From the NCBI RefSeq assembly GCF_000208745.1, contig NC_030851.1:7542672-7606671 (forward strand): 64,000 bases of DNA, written 5' to 3'. The notes under the pieces are model-generated. The model made no database searches. It had not been told where the DNA came from and was given only the letters and a program-made list of their open reading frames with translations. The translations under genes and the position numbers were made by a program. This document shows, one piece after another, positions 22,340 to 33,407 of this stretch (the first letter of the stretch is position 1; every line of letters starts with the position of its first letter). This DNA comes from Theobroma cacao (lineage: Eukaryota; Streptophyta; Magnoliopsida; Malvales; Malvaceae).

Positions 22340-25300
22340 CGATCTCTTATACTAACTTTTTAAATGTTACAGTAGGAATGACTTTAGTGAACAAATCTGC
22401 TAGATTGTCACTTGAACGAATTTGTTGAACACTAATATCATCCTTTTCTTGAAGATTATGAGTGAAGAAGAATTTTGACGAAATATATATTATCTTCTCG
22501 CCTTTAATGTATCTTTTTTTTAACTGGGCTATACAAGTAATATTATCCTCATATAATGTTATTAACATTTCCTTTTTGGTTGATAAGCCTTACGTGTCTC
22601 GAATATGTTAAGTTACAAATCTTAATCAGACACATTCATGACTTGCTTCATGAATTGTTAAAATTTTTACACGGTTACAAGAAGTAGCAACTATAGATTG
22701 TTTTACAAAACACTATGAAATAGTCATACCTCCACATGTAAATAAGTAATATGTCTAGGATCAAGCTTTGTATGAATCAAATAAATATCTTGCATCTGCA
22801 TAACCAATTAAATCTTATTTTAATATATTTGAGCAATATAAGCCTATATCCATTGTTTCTCGAAAATATTGAAGTATATTCTTAATTCTATTCTAATGTC
22901 TTTAAGTTGAAGAAGAATTCTATCTTGCTAAAAAATCTAAAGCAATTGATATATGAAGTCATGTACAGCTAATATGATACATTAGTGCTCCAATTACATT
23001 ACGATATAATACTTTAGGTATAAGAAGTTTTTCATCATCCTCACGAAGTTGGAAATAGTCTTTTTTCACATTTAGTGACCTTACAACCATTAGTAAACTC
23101 AATGGATATGCTTTGTCCATATAAAATTGTTTTACCACTTTTGTTATAAAATTAATTAATGGACAAAAATTTCATTTGCCAAGTGTTAAATCTGAAGACT
23201 CCAACAAAACTTTGTTTTTTCAAGGTTTTTCATCTCAAATTTTTTCTTTAAGTAATTCACGACTTTTGATAACTCTTTAGAAGTTCTAATAATATTTAAG
23301 TCATTAACAGAAACAACAATTATCAAAAATTCAAATCCAAATCTTTTTATAAAACACATAGGCATATAGGATCATTTTTATACCCTTCTTTTAACAAATA
23401 TTCACTAAGGTGATTATACCATATGTGTTCGGATTACTTTAATCTATATACATATTTATTTAATTTGATCGAATAAATTTTTCAAGAATTCAAATTTTTT
23501 GTGCTTCAGGCAACTTAAACCCTTTCGGGATTTTTATATAAATATTGTTATCAAGTGAGCCATATAAATAGGTTATAACTATATTCATTATATGCATTTC
23601 AATCTTTTCATGTATTGCCAGACTAATTAATATAGAATTGTAATTGCATCCACCACAAGAGAATATGTCTCTTCATAATCAATACAAGATCTTTGGGTAA
23701 AACCTTATGTGACAAGCCATGCTTTATATCTCATTTTTCTCATTTCATTTTCGCACAAATACCCATTTATATCTTACTGGTTTTACATCATTTATATCGG
23801 ACAAATACCCATTTATGCCCATTTATGCCAATTCCACCTTGATTGCGTTTTTCCACATTGGCCAATTATTTCTATTCTACATTTTTTAACATATATATAA
23901 GTTCAAGATCCTCATTTTCTTTCATAATTTTGAGTGCTACATTATATGCAAAAATATCATCGACGTTTCTTGCATTTTGGTTTCATCTTTTCCCGTCATG
24001 ATATAATTGATTGAGATATCTTCATTTTCAATTATTTCAGATACCTGAATTTTTTTTGCAATTTTTATCAATTGTATTAGAGGTCTCTTCTAGAGTTTCT
24101 GCTTCTTCTTTTTCACCATCTTGATTATTTGCTATTTTTCTTTTTTGAGGATTTTAACTTTGGAACCAATTGGTCTCCACACTTTTGGCATGCCTTATCC
24201 TACAAGGACATTAATTCTAAAAGGAATATTTGTAGCCGGTATATAAGATTTAGTTATTCTTTTTAAATCAGTAAATACATCTGGCAACTGATTTGTTATA
24301 TTTTACAAAAAAATTATTTTTTAAATTTCAAATTCATATTGATTTATGTGAGAATCAAAATTAAATAATAATAATAATAATATATTTCAAGAAATTTCCT
24401 TTTTTAGTTGTTTATTTTCTCACCTTAATGTTGAAAAAATTATTTCATCAAAATAACAATCAACAAACCTAGCTATGAATAAATCTCCTATTGATAATTG
24501 TAAATATTTAATTACAAATGGATATTCATATCCAACATATATTCCTAAACTCCTTTGAGGACTTATCTTTGTGCATTGTGATGGACTAATTGGAACATAT
24601 ATCGCACATCCAACAATTCTTAGATAAAAAATATTTGGTTCCTAACCAAAAATCAATTGAATAAAGGAGAATTTATAATAACTCATTTGGCCTGATGTGT
24701 ACAAATACTACTGCATCCAAATTGGCATACCCTAAATAGAAATTGGGAGTTTAGATTTCATAAACAATGACCTTACAATTAGTTGGAAGTGTTTAATAAA
24801 TGATTCTGCTAAATCGTTTTGTATATGAACATAAGCAACAAACTGTTCAATAGTTATTTCAATTAATTTACAGTATTCATTAAAAGCTTGATATGTAAAT
24901 TCACCAACATTGTAAAGATAAATAGTATTGCTTACGTAATTAGGAAAATGTGTTTACAAACAAATGATTGCACATGCCAAATTGCAAGCTGATCATAAGT
25001 ACACATGTGACCATCTAGTCGATGCATCTATTAAAATTATAAAATATTTAAGTGATTCACATGGTGGATGTATGAATCCACATATATCATCCTGAATATA
25101 TTTTAAAAATGTAGAGGATTTAGTCCCAACTTTAACTAGTGATGGCCTTATAATTAATTTACCTTCAGAGCAAGCAGCACATGAGAATTCATTAGATTGA
25201 AAAATCTTTTGATTTTTCAATAGATGATCACATTAATTTTCAATAATTTTTCACATCATTATTAATCCGGGATGGTCCAACTGGTCATGCCAAACATTAA

Positions 25301-25790
25301 AATCATTAGTAAACTTCTGGTTTACTATAGTATAAGTTTCAATCATTCTAATGTTTGTATAGTACAATTCATAGAACAAAATGGGTAATTTTGTTCTTCA
25401 ACACACACTTCTTACTCGAAATAATAGATGTAATATAGAGGTATTAAGTGTTTATTTCTTTCATTATCTCAATATGATATCTATTTAGATGAATATATTT
25501 AAAACTTAATAAATTTTTTTGAGATGTTGAAAATAATACATTCTTTGTTATAACTTTATTCTTCGAGGTAGTAAAATATTAGCTCTTCTAGAGCCTTCAA
25601 TTAATTTTGTACTATCAAATATTATATTGACATTGGTTTCTTCCGTTGTCAAGTTGGAAAAATATTTCTTATTTTTAAATATAATGTGCGTTATAGCAAT
25701 GTCTGCTAGATATATATTCACACAATGGATTTTTGATCCAACAAGATGAATATTCTTTTTTTTTTCAATAAAGTAAGATATATACAATAA
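22340..25790 (-). pseudogene. Copia element 1 polyprotein remnants
   Basis: Recognisable pieces are protease-region sequence (ADIAITHIIFKNKKYFSNL, about 25560-25787), integrase N-terminal part (CAACSEGKLIIRPS and ILIDASTRWSHVYL, 24993-25220) and an RNase H end (LYEDNITCIAQLKK, SSDNLADLFTK, 22347-22568). Reverse-transcriptase sequence lies between but is too broken to give one frame. No functional product is expected. Confidence 0.8.
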
Positions 25791-26740
25791 GAAGCTTACA
25801 AGTTAACATGAAAGAATATTAAATATATAATTAAAAAACATAATAAGAACATATTATTTAAATATAATGAGAACATATAAAAATATCTTTATAATTGAGT
25901 TATACTAAAATATACCAACAAACTATTAAAAAATTTCATTCTTAAATATTTTCATTACCAATCAAATGGTCAATTCTTTTTTTAGGATGGACAAGAAAAT
26001 CAACAATTTTTCATTACCAATCATATGATCAATTCCCTTTTCAAGGTGGACAAGAAAATTAGCAACATATCAACTTGGCCATGGTATCATCACAATATGT
26101 TTTAGCTTAATAAAATTCAAGACATACAAGTATGTGACCAATAGCCTTTCATGTTACATCAATTATAAACATTTTCTATATTTGTCTTATTTTGCCTATT
26201 TTTGTCTTTTCATTATTCATTTATTTCGATGGGTTAAAAGTATTCATCCACTTTTAGTGAGCTAAAGGTATCCATCCACTTTTGGTTAGTAAAATTATCC
26301 ATCTACTTTTGGTGGGTACACTTCTAGTGGGTAAAATTATCCATAAAATTAGAATAGTGATTAATGTATATTTTATGGTGACCTCTTTCATGGCCATGAC
26401 CATAATTGTTAAATGATGTTGCATTCACTTCAAGAATAGACAGCTTCCTGATTTTTTATTAGTAGCTATATAATAGCAAATTCACTTTTCAATCAATGGA
26501 CAAAATATAATATATAATACATGATAGCATAAGGTTGATTCACTAACCTGATTTACTACAACTAGAAATTAAAGACCAACTATTGAAATCTTTTTAAAGT
26601 TTGAAGATGATAAAAAAAATAATAATACCAACACTTACCTAATTTGCTAAAACTAGAAATTAAAATCCTTTTGAAGCTTAAAGATGATGAAAACAAAATA
26701 ATATCAAAACTTGAGAGATTAAAGAATAGTGCTTATAACA

Positions 26741-27004
26741 TATTGTGAAATATAATTTGAAATAACAACTATAGAGAAAGTATTTAGAAGGAGTAAGCAG
26801 ATCTTATTCAAATATATATTTACCAATGAGGTGAAAGAGCCTATTTATAAGCTAATAACCTCTTATTTAGATAGAATTCACAATATGAAGATAATACTAA
26901 TAAAGGATTAGATGGATGGATTAAATCTTAATCTTTAACCAATCTAATTTATATCCAAATCTAGATATACATAATATAAATAGATATTCACAAAAATATT
27001 TACA
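26741..27004 (-). repeat. Copia element 1, 5' LTR
   Basis: About 264 bp, beginning TATTGTGAAATATA and ending AAAATATTTACA on the plus strand. Just inside it (26700-26740, read on minus) is the primer-binding region, the counterpart of the TTATCAGCACGATTC sequence inside the 5' LTR of element 2. Confidence 0.7.
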
Positions 27005-27739
27005 ATATTTTGAGTATTATGTTTTTATTTTTTAATTATTATTTTCTTTCAATAGATCTACAAATTGGATTGGCTCACCTTTTCTTTAAAGGGCTGAAAC
27101 CATGAAAACAATTATTTAATTTTTTTAATAAGCATATTATCTTTTAAAAATTAGACAAAACATCACCAATATTCGAATAGGAGATTTTTATCTAAAATTG
27201 CATCTTACCTTATCATTTGGATTAAACTTAACTAATTACAATAAACTTATTATTATCCTATTCAACAGCTTTTTATCATCAAATTGCATAAAATTAATTA
27301 TTGGGTCAAAAGACCAAGTTGAGTAGACTCAACAAAAATCATTCCATATGTAAGATTTATATTCGATATTCTATTAATAAATACAATTATTAATTTTATT
27401 ACTTCAATAAAATTTATATTTACTAGTAAGTTTATAAAAAAAACTTTGATGACATAGCCGGTTAAAATTCATAGATTATATTAACACTCTAATGGAGAGT
27501 CGAGATCTTATGCTTGAAATTCAACTTCTTTTACCTTATATATTTGATTATTTATATAAATACATATTTATCAAATATAAGTTCTGATTAAGTATAGATA
27601 GATAATATATAGCGAACAGTAGTCAACGTATTATTATCTTGTTGGTACGAAAATTATTAACCTTTACTGTATATATTGCCAAAATTCATTTAATTAAGTT
27701 CATCTATTAAATGGACCACCTAACCAAATCTGTTAATGC
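27005..27739. other. AT-rich spacer
   Basis: No gene or clear repeat apart from the likely tail of MITE copy 2 at about 27005-27030. Confidence 0.4.
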
Positions 27740-27864
27740 TAACCGAACAAGAGCTGTGGCTTAGCCCAACGTGATACGTAATGAAGGGGTCGCCACTTAG
27801 CCACTGATATTGACTTCGGTCATATATGTAACACACTATTATTTGTTAGGTTTCATTAGGATTT
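27740..27864. repeat. Duplicated block, copy 2 (uninterrupted insertion site)
   Basis: Matches 12461-12567 with one 20-bp insertion (TGACTTCGGTCATATATGTA near 27810-27829). The sequence runs on past GTTTCATTAGGATT without a CACTA element, so it shows the pre-insertion state of that paralogous site. Confidence 0.7.
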
Positions 27865-27871
27865 TAATTTG

Positions 27872-28330
27872 GTTTAATATGTAAAAACTTTTTAAATTAT
27901 TTAATAAAATTTAAATAAATTATTATTCTTTTGTTACATTTCAATCAAATTATTATATTTTTATTTTAAGTGAAATAAGTCTTTAAGATTAATAGTCAAC
28001 TAAATATTACTAATTAAAATATCACTCGTCATTTTTATCATATAACGTTAATGCGACATAATAACATATTATAATAAATGATAACGTGACATGTTGATGT
28101 AGCATGATAACTTGATTATATGATATTTTTCACTTTTCACGTTAACGCCGCATGAGTATAAAATGACTAGTAACATTTTGATTAAAGACATTAATCAACT
28201 ATTAATTATAAGAATTTATTTGACTCAAAATAAAAATATATGAATTTGATTAAATATAATGAAAGAATAAAAACTTATTTAAATTTTTTTAAATAATATA
28301 AAGTATTTTTTCAAGTATTATATCTTTCTA
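27872..28330. repeat. Long-TIR MITE, family A, copy 3
   Basis: The best copy for seeing the inverted ends: AACTTTTTAAATTATTTAAT at the start against the reverse complement of AAATTTTTTTAAATAATATA at the end. Non-coding, about 460 bp. Confidence 0.65.
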
Positions 28331-29416
28331 GTTTTATTGCTTGTTCTTTTTTTTTTTCAAACAAAAAGTAAGTTTGAAAATAAAAATAATATTTTTGGAA
28401 AAATTACAAATGAACTAATTATAACATAATTGGTATTACATTAAACAATTTTTTATTTTACTTCTTAACAACTTTTCAGTAAGCAAACAGAGAAGTAACA
28501 AAAGTACTTATCCAACAAAAAACTTCTGTTAAAAAAACCTTCAACCAAATAAAGTAGTTAAAGGAATAAATCAAAAAATAATCATCCTCTACTCAAAACA
28601 ATTATTTTTTTTAAAATGTACATATTTTTATTACCAAGTGTCAAAATCAAAAACAATTTTGTAATTTATACATGCATAACTAAGTACCTAAATTTGGAGA
28701 TGTCTAGATACATCAACTTAAAGCTAATTAATTAAATCTCCTACTTTCAAAATAAAATATTATTTCATTGAAGGACAGAAGGGAGTAATCCTTTAGGTCT
28801 TAGGTTTTACCCAAATTTCCTAACCTTTTTGTTGGAGGTCCATGTGGTACAGCCTCACAATAACAACAATAATAATTGAACTTGTAATTTGATATCAAAT
28901 CGGTTTTTTAAAAAACGTTATGTCAAAGCAATTTAAAGTCGATAACTAAGGGCAACAAGCATGATCTTGTGCAATTTTTTCTTTTACTGCGAATGATCCT
29001 TAAGGTTTTTTACAGTAGCATAGGGAAACAAGTTTTCTCGTACCCAAAAAACAAAGAAACAAGTTTTATATATATATATATATGCACATAAAATGTATTA
29101 TATGAAACAATGTTTTCAAAGCTTAATTAGGTTTCAAACGACAAAGAATTGTTAAGATTAATAGGCACAACATAGCGTTGACAATTCAATATTGACAGGT
29201 AGCTAGCTCTTTCTTCTCTCATAAATGGGGAAAGAAAATCCAATAAAAAAAAAAGTTGAAATAAGGCAGGTTGCTAGGACTTCATAAATAATAAAACTGG
29301 TGAGTTCCAATGGAGTAAGGGAATTTGGTTTTCTTTCTCCAGCTAATAGCCCAAAGGGAGGGTTTATGGAGAAAGGACCACTCTGTCAGAGCAATCTAAA
29401 TCATTCATAACAAGAT
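28331..29416. other. AT-rich spacer downstream of CPT5
   Basis: No gene is seen. A (TA)n microsatellite lies at about 29066-29083. The part next to 29417 is the likely 3' UTR of CPT5. Confidence 0.4.
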
Positions 29417-30250
29417 TTATAGTAGCTTCTTTTGCTTGTCCAAGTAAGAATGGTTTCGCTGAAAATTCAAGACTGCCAAAACCAAATGCCAAAAGTTCAC
29501 CTCTGGCCACAGCGTGGGGGTAGAGTACAATTGGCTGCATGCCGTTTGCCACAGCAGAAAGTTGCTTAGGCGATTCTCACCTGCTGTCCTCACCACTATA
29601 TCAGGATAAGGTGCGGTTGCCATGTACATATGCTTCTCAATGTCCACAACTTCTACAGGTTTTGTTAAACCATAATTCCCACCCGTTTTCTTCTGTTCTT
29701 GCATTGCGCGCCGCCTTTCATCGCAAGCTTCTCGGATGGCACTCACCATTTCATCAGTGGAAGTGTAAGCAATGCAAAATGTGAAGAAAGCTTTAGAGTT
29801 GTTGGCCGTATTTGCCATTAATTCCTTGGCTGCGTTCTTGACAGGTTCATTTAAGAGGTCTAGGTTGCCCGAAAAATGGAATTTGACACTATAGAGGTTT
29901 GCTATGCTGTTCTTTTCACTTAATAGCTCAAAAGTAAACTTAAGCAAGTCCATGACGCGCTCAACTTCTTCAGGCTTTCGCTTGAAATTGTCAATGCTGA
30001 AGGCATAAACTGTTACGTATCTTATACCCAGGTCGCAGCAGTGCATGAGCATTGTCAACATAACCAGTAAGCCAATACTGTGCCCTGTCCCCTTTGCCAG
30101 GTTCAACTTTTGATCATATCTTCGATTTCCATTCATGATGAAGGCTATGTGAGTGGGGATTGGACCAACTGAAAGGACCTTACATACGCCTTTTCGAAAC
30201 AAATTGCTTAGTGTATGGCGTACTGATCTCACTTTACTAAAATTATTCAT
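29417..30250 (-). CDS. Cis-prenyltransferase 5, catalytic Asp replaced by Asn
   Basis: An intronless, fully open frame of 277 aa. Most family motifs are kept: GTGHSIG, YAFSIDNFKRKPEEVE, HFSGNLDLL, VVRTAGENRLSNFLLWQ and LNFQRNHSYL. Motif I reads FIMNGNRRY instead of MDGN; the codon at 30131-30133 is AAT on the minus strand. In this family the Asp of that motif (Asp26 in E. coli UPPS) is needed for catalysis. A second change is PDPD to PYPD. The open frame with a lost active-site residue suggests either a recently inactivated gene or a pseudoenzyme, perhaps a non-catalytic partner. It lies about 9 kb from CPT4 because of the copia and MITE insertions. Confidence 0.88.
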   Translation of the reverse strand: MNNFSKVRSVRHTLSNLFRKGVCKVLSVGPIPTHIAFIMNGNRRYDQKLNLAKGTGHSIGLLVMLTMLMHCCDLGIRYVTVYAFSIDNFKRKPEEVERVMDLLKFTFELLSEKNSIANLYSVKFHFSGNLDLLNEPVKNAAKELMANTANNSKAFFTFCIAYTSTDEMVSAIREACDERRRAMQEQKKTGGNYGLTKPVEVVDIEKHMYMATAPYPDIVVRTAGENRLSNFLLWQTACSQLYSTPTLWPEVNFWHLVLAVLNFQRNHSYLDKQKKLL

Positions 30251-31834
30251 CCTCGACTCCAGCTTTAATTAGTACAAGCAGACATACTATATTAAGAACA
30301 AGAAAGCATCTAGGTATCAAGAGTCATTGGACAGACAGAAAATACTCGAGCACACAAGCATGAAGGCAAAAGAAAAAAAAAAAGATCTAATTTTAATTAA
30401 AAAGCATCTGCTTTTTGGGAGATTGGTCTTGCTCTACTAATTGAAAGGTTTCCCTATACCAAATTCTGATTAAGCAAGACTAATGGACAAAGACAGAGGC
30501 AAAGGAAGAGAGGAAAATTTTTTCCAACAGAGAAAGAAATACTCTACTGCATCAATTAATCAGATTGCATAAGAGAACCCCAAATGAAATGAAATAAAAA
30601 AAATACAGAAAATCTATTCCATGGGTCTTTTATACAACAAGATCAGTTGATAGAGGGATCTATAAAAGGGCTTAAAAGTGAAACAACTTAGAAGGAAAAC
30701 AATACAAATATCTAAAGACTATCCCCCATGGCTCATAAGAAGATAAATCGAGGTTTTTGCTATGCAGGTTAAGAGCAACAGTAAACATTTACCTGAAAAC
30801 GAGAGGAGAAAACTGGAGGTCAAAACCCACCAACTACGAAGTTGCACCACCAAAAAATCAATTCCTGAAAGGCATGGTACCCACCATTTGGAATTGCTTG
30901 GCATGTTTTTATCAAAACCAGTTCACAACTCCACTTGATTATTATTATACAGAGGTGTCTGTGCCCGCCCCGTGATTGGTGTTGGTAAGCGTGATAACTG
31001 GGGGGGGTTTTGATTTCAATATTTGGTCAGAGTTCAGATTTGTTAGTCCAATTTTGCTGCATTTTTTGTCTTTGAAGTGCGCTACTTTGTGCCACTGCCA
31101 TGGGCACGGTTTCATTATAATAAGCAGAAAATCTTCCAGGCCCCGATTCGGACTAATTGTTTAAGTCCAAGGGATATTGTGTATGAGAATTTTGTAATCA
31201 AATTTAGAAAACAGTGTACATTGGTTTTCGTCTCAAAAATGGAATGTGACAAATCCAACAACCTATCCCTTCCTGATGGTAGCTGGTAAGTGTCATCAGA
31301 AAAACTTATAAATGTTAGTAAGCCAGTCATGGACGTGTAACTGTAATTTACATTAAGATAAGAGCATATACTAATTAGCATATACTAATTAACTAACCAT
31401 TGCTTCAGAGTTAACTCAGAAAGGGATGCTTCAGAGCTAACTCAGAAAGGGATTCTTAGTTACTTGCAGCACACGCAATCCTGAGGAGTGACAAGGTTAA
31501 TTGCTCAGCTGCAAAGGTAACATCCATCTCTTATTATTTACAATTTTCAAGCAATAAAACAGAAAGACAAAAGTACGTTTCCAGCGCCGAGCTAGGCAGG
31601 AGACCGCAGGGCCGCCTAGTACAAAAAGGAGTAGAGAGATTTATCAGGCTTGCTGTAGCTAACAGCGCCAGTTTTATTTGGAATGGAAGATGGAACAGCG
31701 AATAACAGCAAGAACTGTAAGAAATGGTACATACAGAAAAGTTTTCTACAGTCCTTTGGATTCACCAAAGCCTTTTATTCTACCTCATGTGATGTATCAC
31801 TGCTGAGACAAAGCCTTCAAACTTGTTTATCACT
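30251..31834. other. Upstream region of CPT5, no gene seen
   Basis: Sequence of more balanced composition than the neighbouring transposon DNA, with only short unsupported frames. A 25-bp near-repeat (GCTTCAGAG-TAACTCAGAAAGGGAT) occurs twice at about 31405-31455. Confidence 0.4.
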
Positions 31835-33012
31835 TATAGCATGTTTGATCGGGGGAATGACTAAGCCATTCCCCTTTTATTTTTAAAGAATTTTGATTTT
31901 TTTATTTGATTGAAAAATGATACAAGAAATAATCATTTCATACCAACTGCTATTCTTTAAAATCTTTTAAAATAAAAAAATAGCTAATAACACCTTCCCA
32001 TGATATTAGTTATTTCATAATTGAAAAATAAATTCAAAAATTGATAAAAATAAAAATATCCCTTACAAGTTTGAAAAATTACAATTTTATTTATATAAAT
32101 TATTATTTTTTTCTCTCTCCTCTTTCTCTCACTTGATTTCAATTTTTAATAAATGTTAATAATTAATTATAAATAAAATAATAATATTTAAATTATCAAT
32201 TCTTAATAAAATAATTATAATTATTCCTATTTAAAAATAAATAAATTAAAAATAAATAACATNNNNNNNNNNNNNNNNNNNNNNNNNNNNNNNNNNNNNN
32301 NNNNNNNNNNNNNNNNNNNNNNNNNNNNNNNNNNNNNNNNNNNNNNNNNNNNNNNNNNNNNNNNNNNNNNNNNNNNNNNNNNNNNNNNNNNNNNNNNNNN
32401 NNNNNNNNNNNNNNNNNNNNNNNNNNNNNNNNNNNNNNNNNNNNNNNNNNNNNNNNNNNNNNNNNNNNNNNNNNNNNNNNNNNNNNNNNNNNNNNNNNNN
32501 NNNNNNNNNNNNNNNNNNNNNNNNNNNNNNNNNNNNNNNNNNNNNNNNNNNNNNNNNNNNNNNNNNNNNNNNNNNNNNNNNNNNNNNNNNNNNNNNNNNN
32601 NNNNNNNNNNNNNNNNNNNNNNNNNNNNNNNNNNNNNNNNNNNNNNNNNNNNNNNNNNNNNNNNNNNNNNNNNNNNNNNNNNNNNNNNNNNNNNAATATT
32701 AATATTTAAATTATTAATTATTAATATTTTAATTAAATTCTAGATTATTAATATTTAAAAAATTTAATAAAAATAAAATGTCATATAAATAATAAAAGAT
32801 GTTTTTATCTTTTTATTTTTTATTACTTTCTTATTTCAAAATTATTGTTATCAACTAAACACTACAATAAATCATAACAATTATTACTGTCCTATTCTCT
32901 TTATCATACCAAACTAAGTAATAACTATTTTATTCTATTTTCACCTCATTCTATGCTCACATAATAACTATTTTATTCCATTCTTATTTATTCCGCCAAC
33001 CAAACGTACCAT
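31835..33012. repeat. AT-rich MITE-like element, family B, copy 2, holding the assembly gap
   Basis: Starts near CATGTTTGATCGGGGGAATG and ends near TCCGCCAACCAAACGTACCA; these ends match copy 1 (5370-6030) in reverse. The interior is very AT-rich. The 432-N gap (32263-32694) lies inside, so the true length is unknown. Confidence 0.5.
32263..32694. other. Assembly gap (N run)
   Basis: 432 consecutive N. The flanks are AT-rich repeat on both sides. Confidence 1.
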
Positions 33013-33407
33013 TAAATGCTTACAAAACAACAAGCAACAATGCTACTCAATGGCCAAAAATCTAAAAAAAAAAAACATAAGCAGGTCTCATCATTGGGAC
33101 CCTATTATGCAGTTCAGTTTTTATTTCTAACATTGAGAATGAAAAACAAAGGGATTTGCAGTGTAAAACAGCACAATATTGCACATAAAACTATTCTAAC
33201 AAGATATCAAGCATAACACGCTGTACTTACTGAATAATTACAATTTAATTACTACCACATCCATATGTCCAACATAAGTCACACTGCAAAAATTACACTC
33301 GATGAGGATTCTAAAAAAAAATACAAAAATAAAGAAATAGGAAACGTCTTTGAAACAGTTAACATGTTAATGCTGAGACCTGAAACCAATTGGACAAATG
33401 TGCCAAC

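Larger units (their letters stand above)
21803..27004 (-). mobile_element. Ty1/copia LTR retrotransposon, element 1 (degenerate)
   Basis: About 5.2 kb bounded by two similar direct repeats of about 270 bp (LTRs). Coding remnants read on the minus strand in the order protease-like, integrase, reverse transcriptase, RNase H, which is the copia order. Many stops and frameshifts show it is old. No clean target duplication is seen. It belongs to the same family as element 2 at 45510-53532; their lengths agree once the nested insertion in element 2 is removed (5202 and 5253 bp). Confidence 0.85.
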
